A stretch of 64,000 nt of DNA from Macrostomum hystrix (lineage: Eukaryota; Platyhelminthes; Macrostomidae). This document shows, piece by piece, positions 23,501-33,600 of this stretch. The stretch spans positions 4,183,501 through 4,247,500 of the forward strand of contig CATNEN010000037.1 of assembly GCA_950097015.1 (NCBI GenBank), read 5' to 3'. Each line of letters starts with the position of its first letter. The first letter of the stretch is position 1. The notes under the pieces were generated by a model that did not search any database, was not told where the DNA came from, and saw only the letters and a list, made by a program, of their open reading frames with translations. The position numbers were made by a program, and so were the translations under genes.

Positions 23501-26500
23501 TCCACAACTCACTGGCAGCTGTATGGGTAGACAGCCCAGCGACTTCTCGAACAAGATGGTGAGAAGCGAGCCGCGCACGCCGGACAGGTAGACAGAGTAG
23601 GCCGCGTACGGCTGAAAATGCGCGAGCCGTCTGGGTTGGAGGCTCTCTTAATCCAAAGAAATGCAAACTATACCCACCGCCTAAACTCACATCTTTCTCA
23701 TCCGAGGGCGCTTCATCAACGCTGAGCTTCAGCAAGCATTGCTGCGCATCTTCAGGCGAGCTGGGAGCCTGAGTCAGCAGCCGGAACATGCGGACGGTGA
23801 GCTGGTCGAAGTGGGCAGCGCCATCTCTGGGCGCAAGGAAGGCCAGGCGGCACAGGACGGCATGGGCGGGAATGCCCTCGGCGAAGCGTCGACGCAGGTA
23901 GCACAGGCTGGTCAGGGCGACCGTCAGAGTCTCGCCGTAGTCGACATCTTCAACCAGCAGCTGCAGCGTGTCAGCGCTGGCCGCAGCTACCCGGCGGACG
24001 ATTCTCACCCGACGTGAGCCCAGCTCGGTGGCGGCCTCGCACAACTGGCCGGGCCTGGCGTGCACCTCCGCCATTGGCTGGCCGGGCTCGCTCGAGTCCA
24101 TCTCCTCCATGAGCTTGTCCAGCCGGTTCGACACCTCGCCGTAGGGGATCACGAAGAAGCGGCCGGGCCCGGAGTTCGAGGCGGGCGGCACCAGGACGTC
24201 CTGCTGGTCGGCCAAGGTCCGCTGGCGACGCAGCCGCTCGACGGGCAGCCGGTAGCCGGGCGGCACGCAGTCGTCTGGGAAGGCCGGCGCCTTCGGGGCA
24301 AACGGCAGACGCGTGCCGTACACTGAGATTGGGAAATTCCCATCCATTGGATTTCGCATCACTGCGATCCCCGGCAGGCGAAGCAGTAAGTCCAAGCAGG
24401 TCTTTGCAGCCAATGTCCGAGTACCTGGGCAGCTGGCAACCAAAGCTGCAGGCATTGTATGTAAGGATTTTTCTCAATACTTACTATTATTTAATTATGA
24501 TAATGATAATCATACTAATGAGAGAGTAGACTCATCACCCAGTTCATCCCTACTAGAGTAGACTCATCACCCAGTTCATCCCTACTAGAGTAGACTCATC
24601 ACCCAGTTCATCCCTACTAGAGTATACTCATCACCCAGTTCATCCCTACAAGAGTATACTCATCACCCAGTTCATCCCTACTAGAGTATACTCATCACCC
24701 AGTTCATCTCTACTTTGTATGAAAAAGAAGTTTCCATGAAACAGAAGTTTCCATGAAACAGAAGTTTCCATGAAACAGAAGTTTCCATGAAACAGAAGTT
24801 TCCATGTAACAGAAGTTTCCATGAAACAAAAGTTTCCATGAAACAGAAGTTTCCATGAAACAGAAGTTTCCATGAAACAGAAGTTTCCATGAAACAAAAG
24901 TTTCCATGAAACAAAAATTTCCATGAAACAAAAGTTTCCATGAAACAGAAGTTTCCATGAAACAGAAGGTTCCATGAAACAGACGTTTCTATAATGTAAG
25001 TAACTCGCACACGCACCTCTCCCTGTACTTCTCTGGCAGCAGCAGGACTGGAAGGCCGGCGAAGTTGTGGGCTAGGCAGAGCAGCCGCCGCTTCACTTCA
25101 GCCGGCACGCTGAGCGGTCGCTTCTGCGCCGCCGCGCCAGATTTGACGGAGCTGCCGCACTCGGCCTTGACCTGGGCCGCAACCCGCAGGCAGCGATTGG
25201 AGTCGAAGGCCAGGCGGCCTGACTGCACCAGCCTGACTGCGAGCTCCTCAGCCGACGGGCAATTGAAGAGCTCCAGCGGCAGCGGTCGGTTAAAAAAGCA
25301 GGCGAAGGAGTCGACTAGGTCAGCGGGAGTCAGCGGCTGCATTAAATTCTCAGCGGCCACCCGCACAAGCTCCACCACGGCATCGGTGGCCGCCGCCCGG
25401 TCCGCTGCATGCCTTTGCTCCTGCTCCAACTGAAGCTCCCGATTGCGCTGAAGCTGCAGTTCCAGTTCGCGCTCCCGCTCGAGCTCTCGTCGGCGCTCCT
25501 CCTCCAGCTTCTGCTGAAAATCGGGATCTCGCGCCAATAGTTGGGACTCTGAGGCTGTCTTAGACTCACTCCGTGGTGGATCTGAATTGGTAAGGCAACT
25601 TAAATTAGCCAACTTTAGTGAGAGGAATTTATGAGGGGAGCTGCATTGAAGTTCCAAGGATGTGGGATCTGTACTGAAGAGCTACTCTAGGATCTGTACT
25701 GAAGCTAGTTTGGGATCTGTACTGAAGCTAGTGTGGGATCTGTACTGAAGCTAGTGTGGGATCTGTACTGAAGCTACTGTGGGAGCTGTACTGAAGCTAC
25801 TGTGGGAGCTGTACTGAAGCTACTGTGGGAGCTGTACTGAAGCTACTATGGAAGCTGTACTGAAGCTACTGTGGGAGCTGTACTGAAGCTACTGTGGGAG
25901 CTGTACTGAAGCTACTATGGAAGCTGTACTGAAGCTACTGTGGGAGCTGTACTGAAGCTACTGTGGGAGCTGTACTGAAGCTACTGCAGGATCTGTACTG
26001 AAGCTACTGTGGGAGCTGTACTGAAGCTACTGTGGGATCTGTACTGAAGCTGCTCTGAGATCTGTACTAAAGCTACTGCGGGATCTGTAGTGAAGCTACT
26101 GTGGAAGCTGTACTGAAGCTACTGCGGGATCTGTACTGAAGCTACTGCAGGATCTGTACTGAAGCTACTGTGGGAGCTGTACTGAAGCTACTGTGGGAGC
26201 TGTACAAAAGCTACTATGGGAGCTGTAGTGAAGCTACTGTGGGAGCTGTACTAAAGCTACTGTGGGAGCTGTACTGAAGCTACTATGGAAGCTGTACTGA
26301 AGCTACTGTGGGAGCTGTACTAAAGCTACTGTGGGAGCTGTACTGAAGCTACTGTGGGAGCTGTACTGCAGCTACTGCAGGATCTGTACTGAAGCTACTG
26401 TGGGAGCTGTACTGAAGCTACTGTGGGATCTGTACTGAAGCTGCTCTGAGATCTGTACTAAAGCTACTGCGGGATCTGTAGTGAAGCTACTGTGGAAGCT

Positions 26501-27274
26501 GTACTGAAGCTACTGCGGGATCTGTACTGAAGCTACTGTGGGAGCTGTACTGAAGCTACTGTGGGATCTGTACTGAAGCTGCTCTGAGATCTGTACTAAA
26601 GCTACTGCGGGATCTGTAGTGAAGCTACTGTGGAAGCTGTACTGAAGCTACTGCGGGATCTGTACTGAAGCTACTGCAGGATCTGTACTGAAGCTACTGT
26701 GGGAGCTGTACTGAAGCTACTGTGGGAGCTGTACAAAAGCTACTATGGGAGATGTAGTGAAGCTACTGTGGGAGCTGTACTAAAGCTACTGTGGGAGCTG
26801 TACTGAAGCTACTATGGAAGCTGTACTGAAGCTACTGTGGGAGCTGTACTAAAGCTACTGTGGGAGCTGTACTGAAGCTACTATGGAAGCTGTACTGAAG
26901 CTACTATGGAAGCTGTACTGAAGCTACTATGGAAGCTGTACTGAAGCTACTGTGGGAGCTGTACTAGCAATCAGTACTAGTCGACTAGAGCTACTACACT
27001 ACTAGTAGTAGCTCTCACCCTTGGCAGCCGCGGCCAAAACGAGCTTCACGCAGGACTCCCCATCGCAGTCGTAAACCTGCAGCCCTTTGACGGAGCTAAG
27101 GAAAGCTTCAACTGATTCGCTTTTAAACTTCTGCCATGGCAGCGGACACTTCAGGCACAGGGCGTACTCGCGAACCAGATCAGCGCAGGTGACACGGCGC
27201 TTGTACATCAGAGCCGGAACTCTCATGCAGCAGCGCAGATTCTGCGCAATCACCTCCGCCTCCGTGCTATTCAT
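20512..27274 (-). CDS. LOTUS-Tudor protein A (TDRD5-like), possibly broken
   Basis: Exons: 27019-27274, 25017-25581, 23691-24445, 23513-23611 and 20512-22241; at least one short exon between the last two is unplaced, since the phases do not meet. Domains: LOTUS 1 in exon 1 (ATG 27272-27274, 15 bases after a CATTGCAG acceptor), a Glu/Arg-rich linker, LOTUS 2 in exon 2, LOTUS 3 across exons 2 and 3 (ending FGCQLPRYSDIGCKDL), and an extended Tudor domain in exon 3 (PGQLCEA..VEDVDYGE). The last exon is a Gly/Ser/Val/Glu low-complexity tract and a conserved C-terminus (VRADLASL..QLQLFCMQ). Three LOTUS plus one Tudor matches TDRD5, a germ-granule protein of transposon silencing. One extra G near 24394 shifts the frame inside LOTUS 3 relative to paralogue B, so the copy may be a pseudogene unless this is an assembly error. 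Confidence 0.8.
20840..22090 (-). repeat. Coding low-complexity tract in gene A
   Basis: Short units built from GGCAGTGTCGTTGGCAGTGG and GAGGGC encode about 400 residues of Gly/Ser/Val/Glu in the coding frame. A second minus-strand frame is also open throughout and would encode Ala/Val-rich sequence. The coding frame is chosen because it continues into the conserved C-terminus shared with gene B. Confidence 0.8.
22430..23145. repeat. 42-bp minisatellite in an intron of gene A, about 17 copies
   Basis: Units contain CACTGAGTTCAAGATCTTTG and CTGTAGGTTTCTATTGACCA. The array lies between exon 4 and the last exon of gene A. Confidence 0.97.
24535..24715. repeat. 32-bp minisatellite in intron 2 of gene A, about 6 copies
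   Basis: Units contain AGACTCATCACCCAGTTCAT. The array lies directly beside an unrelated 17-bp array. Confidence 0.95.
24722..24985. repeat. 17-bp minisatellite in intron 2 of gene A, about 15 copies
   Basis: The unit is GAAACAGAAGTTTCCAT with few variants. TTTC/GAAA pairing makes each unit partly self-complementary. Confidence 0.95.
25660..26965. repeat. 24-bp minisatellite in intron 1 of gene A, about 55 copies
   Basis: Units contain GAGCTGTACTGAAGCTACTG. A run of unit variants (GCAGG, GATCTG, CTGCTCTGAG, ACTGCGGG) recurs near 25982, 26373 and 26545, which shows higher-order duplication. It fills almost the whole intron 25582-27018. Confidence 0.97.
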
Positions 27275-27819
27275 TGTTTAACTTGTTCTCTGCAATGAGC
27301 CACTGGTTTCCTGTGGACAGTATCAGAAAGATGTTTATTTTTAACTTCTCAAGAGTCAAGACGGCGAATGAGAAATTCAATGCTTCTGGACATCAATAGG
27401 CCACTTTAAGAGCGAGCGGAAATAGCTATAATCGACCTGAAGTTATAGCTCTAGGCGGTAGATACTAAGGGTTGAGCATTTAAAGTGTGGGTGGCTAAGG
27501 ACTGGTATTTGAACTAGAGATTATACTCAGATTAACAGCTCAAATGACTTTTTTAAATTTATATTTTTATAGACACACCCTCGTATAACACTAGACAGAC
27601 ATACACAAAGCAGAAGTAAAGTACAGTTTGCTCTATAAAATATCCGAAAGTTTAGAAGTTTGAAAATAAAAGAGCCTGTGTACAAAATTCAACATTAGGA
27701 GATAGAGAAAGTACACAAAAGACAAAAGTCATACTACTAATGCATGAAGAAACTACTAACTAACAGTAGTAGTTATCACATATTTATATTCAGTAGTAAG
27801 GAGAGCCGTCAACAGGGAG
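27275..27819. other. Spacer between gene A and the UROD-like gene
   Basis: AT-rich DNA. It holds the 5' flank of gene A with a CATTGCAG acceptor and the 3' flank of the UROD-like gene. No other feature was recognised. Confidence 0.5.
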
Positions 27820-29290
27820 TCATTCGGCCTCGGAGCGCAGGTCATTGACCAGCAGGCGAACTAGGCCGGCCAGCTCAGCCATGCGATCAGGCGGCGTCTC
27901 CGGCAGAAGGCCGGCGCCAACGTTGAACACGTAGCGCCCGGTGCCGAATGTGCGCAGGGCTCGCCTGACGTGGTCGCGCAGCACATCGCCGGGAGCCCAG
28001 GCGACAAGGGCCGGGTCCAGGTTGCCCTGAACGGCAACTCCGGCAGCTTTGGCTACACGGCGGCAGTGCTCAGGCCGAACAGTGTGATCCACGCCAAGGA
28101 CATTGTAGCCGCTGCCGGCTAGCTCCTCCAGCGCGTAGTGACAGCCGGGAGCGAATAATATCAACGGCACGCCGGGGCCGACCCGGGCTCGAACCTCGGA
28201 CGCTAGGCGGCGCAGTCTGGGCAGGGCGAAGCGGCAGAATAGATCGGGGGTGAGGTGGCCCGCCAGCGGCTCAACCACCTGCAGGGCCTGCGGGTCAACG
28301 GGGAGCTGACTTATTGTCAACAGCATCAGTCAACAAAGACGAATATTTACATTTGCACCGCCAATTCCATCACACCTGCACCGCCCATTCCATCACGCCT
28401 GCACCGCCCATTCCATCACACCTGCACCGCCCATTTTCCATCACAGATCACACACAGACACCAACATCGAGCCTGGATGCTTGAATAATCACCTGAGCTC
28501 CAGCGGCCACCTGATCAGCCAGGAAGTCAACAAGCAGGTCGGTCAGCCGGTCCAGCAGCCGGTCGCAGGCTTCGGGCTCGGCGTAGAGCCAGCCGGCCGC
28601 CAGGGAAGCTTCCCCGGCCATGCGGGCCATGAGAGACCAAGGCGCGCCGGCCAAGCCCAGAAGGACGGCGCGGCCCATCAGGCGTCGCCGAGCCAAATTG
28701 ATGGCCTCCAAAACGCAGTGCAGTCGGCCGCGTGCCGCCGCGAATTCCAGACCAAGAGCGGCCGCGTCCGATGGTCCCGAAAGCGGTTCGGAGACGGCGA
28801 GGCCGGGTCGCCGATTGGCACCGACAACGCTCGGCCTCGCGATCAAGCCCAGAGCAATGGGCACCAGCATGATGTCCGTATAGATCGGCGCCGCATCCAG
28901 TTGGCAGCGAGTCAGGGGCAGCAGTGTCAGCTCGCTGGCCAGATGGGGATTTCGGCACAGCTCAGTGTGGCCGTGATGAGCCAGTAGCTGGCGGAATTCG
29001 GGCAGGTGCGGTCCAGACTGGCGCAGCAGCCACACCGGGACTCGGTCGGGTGATTCGCCGAGTGCGGCGCGCAGCAGAAGGTCGTTGATCAAGGGTGGAA
29101 GATCGCCCAAGTCAACGCTCACCGCAAAGTCCACCCCAGGTGGGCGGACGCGGTTAAAGCCGCGATGCCGCTGCTGTTGCAGCTTCTTTGGCTGCTGAAC
29201 TGGCAGCGTCTGCCATTGCTGATGCTGCAGAGTCGGCTGGCCCGGACTCGAGTGCGGATTTGGTAAGGACAGCTGAAGTTGGTTGAGCAC
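27820..29290 (-). CDS. Uroporphyrinogen decarboxylase-like protein, active site lost
   Basis: Two exons, 28493-29290 and 27820-28287, join in phase 0 (GAQ then ALQVVEPLAGHL) and give 421 aa with an N-terminal extension of about 50 residues; the true start is uncertain. The whole URO-D barrel is recognisable (LLLRAALGE, RQSGPHLPEFR, GLAGAPWSLM, GNLDP, NVGAGLLPE). UROD removes four carboxyl groups in heme synthesis, using Arg37, Arg41, Asp86, Tyr164, Ser219 and His339 (human numbering). Here only the equivalents of Arg37 and Asp86 remain (Arg90, Asp139); the others are Pro94, Arg223, Pro273 and Ala391, and the Gly/Ser loop after the APW motif is gone. A decarboxylase activity is therefore unlikely. 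Frame, length and GC-rich codons are intact, so it looks like a maintained pseudoenzyme and not a pseudogene. Confidence 0.88.
28365..28445. repeat. 23-bp repeat, 3-4 copies, in the UROD-like intron
   Basis: Units contain CACCTGCACCGCCCATTCCA. This is a small array inside the 205-bp intron. Confidence 0.85.
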
Positions 29291-29324
29291 AGGAAAATGA
29301 ACTCTAGAAAACTTTAAGTCATTT

Positions 29325-29965
29325 AGACAGCAATCTGGGTGATCTACAGAAATCTGGGTGATCTACAGAAATCTGAGTCATGTACATAAGTCTGGGTGAT
29401 CTACAGAAATCTGAGTCATGTACATAAGTCTGGGTGATCAACAGAAATTTGGGTGATCTACAGAAATCTGAGTCATGTACATAAGTCTGGGTGATCTACA
29501 GAAATCTGAGTCATGTACATAAGTCTGGGTGATCTACAGAAATCTGGGTGATCTAAAGAAATCTGGGTGATCTACAGAAATCTGAGTCATGTACATAAGT
29601 CTGGGTGATCTACAGAAATCTGAGTCATGTACATAAGTCTGGGTGATCTACAGAAATCTGAGTCATGTACATAAGTCTGGGTGATCTACAGAAATCTGAG
29701 TCATGTACATAAGTCTGGGTGATCTACAGAAATCTGGGTGATCTAAAGAAATCTGGGTGATCTACAGAAATCTGAGTCATCTACATAAGTCTGGGTGATC
29801 TACAGAAATCTGAGTCATGTACATAAGTCTGGGTGATCTACAGAAATCTGAGTCATGTACATAAGTCTGGGTGATCAACAGAAATTTGGGTGATCTACAG
29901 AAATCTGAGTCATGTACATAAGTCTGGGTGATCTACAGAAGTCTGGGCGATCTACAGAAATCTGG
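29325..29965. repeat. 19/38-bp composite minisatellite
   Basis: Two alternating 19-bp halves, GTCTGGGTGATCTACAGAA and ATCTGAGTCATGTACATAA, make 38-bp units, with higher-order blocks near 29540 and 29730. It lies just upstream of the UROD-like gene. Confidence 0.95.
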
Positions 29966-30602
29966 ATCATCGAGAAATATATGGGTCATATACATAAATC
30001 TACGTTCTTAACTGAATTCGGTGTCATCAATTGAAATCTCGGTCTACAGTCACGAGTGAATAACAACACGAGTCAATAGATGCAAATCTACTCAGTAATT
30101 CTGAAACAAGGCGAAAAAAAAACAATTTAAAAAAAAATCTGAATTTTATTACTTAAGAGAACAACACTAGAACTAGTGGAAGCACAACTGTGCATCGCTG
30201 ATAGCATGTAGCCTATTGCAGCCACATATATTTGTACACAGCTTACAATGGATTAGCATGTCACAGTATTGAAAGGCGTTTTTGGTGCGACAAAATGCAG
30301 AACAGGTCGATATTAGCAAGGAAAAATACTGAAAAACTTGTCACATAAAAACACGTGCGGCCAGGATAGACATGACACAACTAATGAAGATGCAAGATAA
30401 TTGGATCTCGATTGCTTGAATTACACGAGAGTAAAGATATAAAAAATGAATCAAGATAAATGGCTTTGACTGCTATCAAATAGATAAGCGGTGTATTATT
30501 GCTTGGGCAAGCATTGATTAAACAAACAGGAGGTTAAAGTAAAATTATTATTTTTTAACGCAAGCATGAAGAAAGTGTCTCAATGAAGGTAAGAAATTAG
30601 TT
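29966..30602. other. Gene-free AT-rich interval
   Basis: Spacer between the UROD-like gene and the end of gene B. No feature was recognised. Confidence 0.5.
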
Positions 30603-33600
30603 TCACTGCTGCCAAAAATAGCCCTCCTGAAAGAATGAAGCGCCTTGCATCTGTGAATGCGGCTGCTGCTGCTGCTGCCTGGGATTTATAGAAAGAAATG
30701 GCGGGCTCCAAGGGTTGCAAGGCATCAAGGGGCGAACAAACGTAGAGAAGTTGTACAAACCGGCCCCCTGAAAGAAGCTCGACTGCATCATCATTAGCGA
30801 CGGCGCAGGCTGGCCCTGAAGGTGTCCTACTGGCAAATTAAAAGGTGGCGCCGAGTTGGACACGGTGGAGTCGACAAAGTTGAAGACTTGCTGCTGCTGC
30901 TGATACTGCTGCGGTTCAATAGGCGACAAGCTGTCTGGCGGACGGGCCGGAAGCAGCGGGCGCAGGCCTGCATGGGCAGAGACAGTCAGAAATTTGTCCT
31001 GCTGCTGCTGCTGCTGTTGCCGCTGCTGCTGAATCGGCACAATAGGCGAAAAAAATGACAGCGCATTGGGATCCAGCTTGGACAAGGTGGAGCCAGAGTC
31101 GCGCTGAAGCCCTGGTCAATTGACAATGCAGGTGAAATCAAAGTAAAAATGATTAAAATCACAAATTATAAAAACTATTGAAACACGCAGAAAACTTTTG
31201 CTTGCAAAAACAACAGCGAAAACACTTTTTCAGACACGACACGATGCCGCAATGGCGAAGCTGGAAATCTCAAAACTGGCTATTACTGTACCTCCGTGCT
31301 AGCTACTACTAAAAACTCACGCTGCGGAGTTTTTGATTGGTCGCAATCTTCGTCGCTGCTATCTGATGTCTGCTGATGCTGCATGCAGTACTGCTGCAGC
31401 TGCACGGTGCATTTAGTCAGCCTAGCCAAAGCGGAGGCGCAGCCTAGCCGCCTAATGCTAGCCAGGTCGGCGCGAACTCCATCCAAGATGCTGGCTGCTG
31501 CAGAGATTTTCTGCTTTGGCCCGAGTTTCTCAGGCGCGGGACACAGGCTGCTGCTGACATTGGGAATCCAGTCCCCTAGGAATTTTGTTATTTGTTATGT
31601 TAGAGTGCACCGATGTGCAAAAAGAAACGCTAAGCTTTTAAGCCCAAAGAAATCTTCTTAAGGTGTGCTTGACTAAATAGAGCTTAATAGAGTCTTATGG
31701 TTATTAAGTTATTTAAAATCACAGATAAAAGTGCAAGACTTAAAAATAGTAGATTTCTTATCATTTACCTTCACTTCTAGCTTCGCTAGCATCGTCCAGC
31801 GGTTGATGGCCGTCAAACTGATCACTGTTGTGGTCGTCAAGAAGGAAGTCTTTAGAGTCTGTAAGGTATTAATAAAATGGTATAGCTTTATGTGCAGTCG
31901 GGTTTAGAAACCTCTTTACAGAAAGGATCCGGTTTGCCCAGATATAAAAATGCTCCAGGTGAGAAAATCTGGATTCGGATAGATTTACCGGACCCAGTTT
32001 GACTGTGACATATCTGACCCACAAAACAATACTGCTAAAATCTATTCTTTAAACAGCTGGTACAAAATCAACAACATCATTGAAGATTATAATTTAATCA
32101 TAAAAATAATGGACTACAGTTGTGCAGATGACAGCTGAAGGTGCGCGGCGTACCCAATAAAGGCTGCGTACGACTGTTCAGTCCATGGACTGGGGATGCG
32201 CCACACACACCCTTAATTACCACTGCTAATGCTGGTACTCATTTTTAAAGCAACCCAGAGTAAAGTGTCTTTGCGAAAGGACACAAATTGTTTCGGTAAA
32301 GTCGGGAATCGAACCCCGAACCTCCAAGCCGAAAGTACGACTCTTTAACCACTAGACGACAACCCCCTAGTGGTGCTTATAGTTAACTGAAATTGTTCTT
32401 AGCCGAACAGAGCTGCGTGTCTAATTGGCAAGCAAGTTCAACTAAAAAATGTGCTTAATAAATGAGTCAATGCGCTTAAAGACAGCAAACATACTTTAAT
32501 ACAAATTCAAAAACGCGAAGTAATCATAGTTAAAGTGCAAGGATATAAAAAAGTAGATTTCTTGTCATTTACCTTCACTTCTAGCTTTAGGACCATCGTC
32601 CAGCGGTTGATGGCCGTCAAACTGGTTGCGGTCGTCAAGAAGGAAGTCTTTCGAGTCTGTAAGGTATTAATAAAATGAAATATTTATGCAGTATTTAGCA
32701 TGTAGGTCGTATTTAAAAAGTCAATGTAGCAAAGTGGGAAAAAGCCTGTTTCAGGCAGAAATATCTTTACAGGAACGGATCTACCAGGAGAGAAAATCTG
32801 TATCCTCTAATTTGTAATTTAATAATAATAACTTATTAAACTTGTTTCATTTGGGCAAGATGTGCAGCCGACAGTTCAATGTGCAAGGCGCGGCGCCTCT
32901 GAAGGCTGCGTACGGCCGTTCAGTCCATGGACAGGGGACGCGCCACACCCACCCTAAATTACCCCAGCTAATGCTGGTACTGGTACCCATTCAACAGCTA
33001 AGTGAACTAAAGCAACGCAGAGTTAATTGTCTTTCGAAAGGACACAAACAGTTGCGGTAAATTCGAGAATCGAACTCCCAACCTTGTAGTCGTAAGTCTG
33101 ATATCTAACCACAAGGGTACAGCCCCCTAGACGTGTTTTTAAAAATAATCAAAACGCGAAGTACTGTTAGATAAAAGTGCATGGATATAAAAAGATTCGA
33201 TTTGATGTCATTTACCTTCACTTCTAGCTTCGCTAGCATCGTCCAGCAGTTGATGGCCGTCAAACTGATCACTGTGCTGGTTGTGGTCGTCAAGAAGGAA
33301 GTCTTTGGAGTCTGTAAGGTATTAATAAGATGAAATAGTAAACCTGGAAAACTAAAAAATAAGAGACTGGACCGTTATATTTCAGGAAAAGTTTCCTGAC
33401 GAACTTTTCGATGGGTCAAAGCCCTTAGATCTTGTCAACTGCAGCCCTCATAACCCCCGAGGTCATAACACTTGCCAGCCTTATAGCTTTCAGGTGACCT
33501 AAGTGTTAATATTTGACTATTTCAAAATATTATTTGACTGGACAGAATTTTCTCACCATTTTTCTCAGATTGGCAATTGCTCTGGATCCTTTTATAGTGT

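Noticed and set aside
32280-32366. Functional tRNA gene on the minus strand
   Set aside because: A and B boxes are good, but the arms do not pair fully and a shared SINE body follows in two copies, so it is a SINE head.
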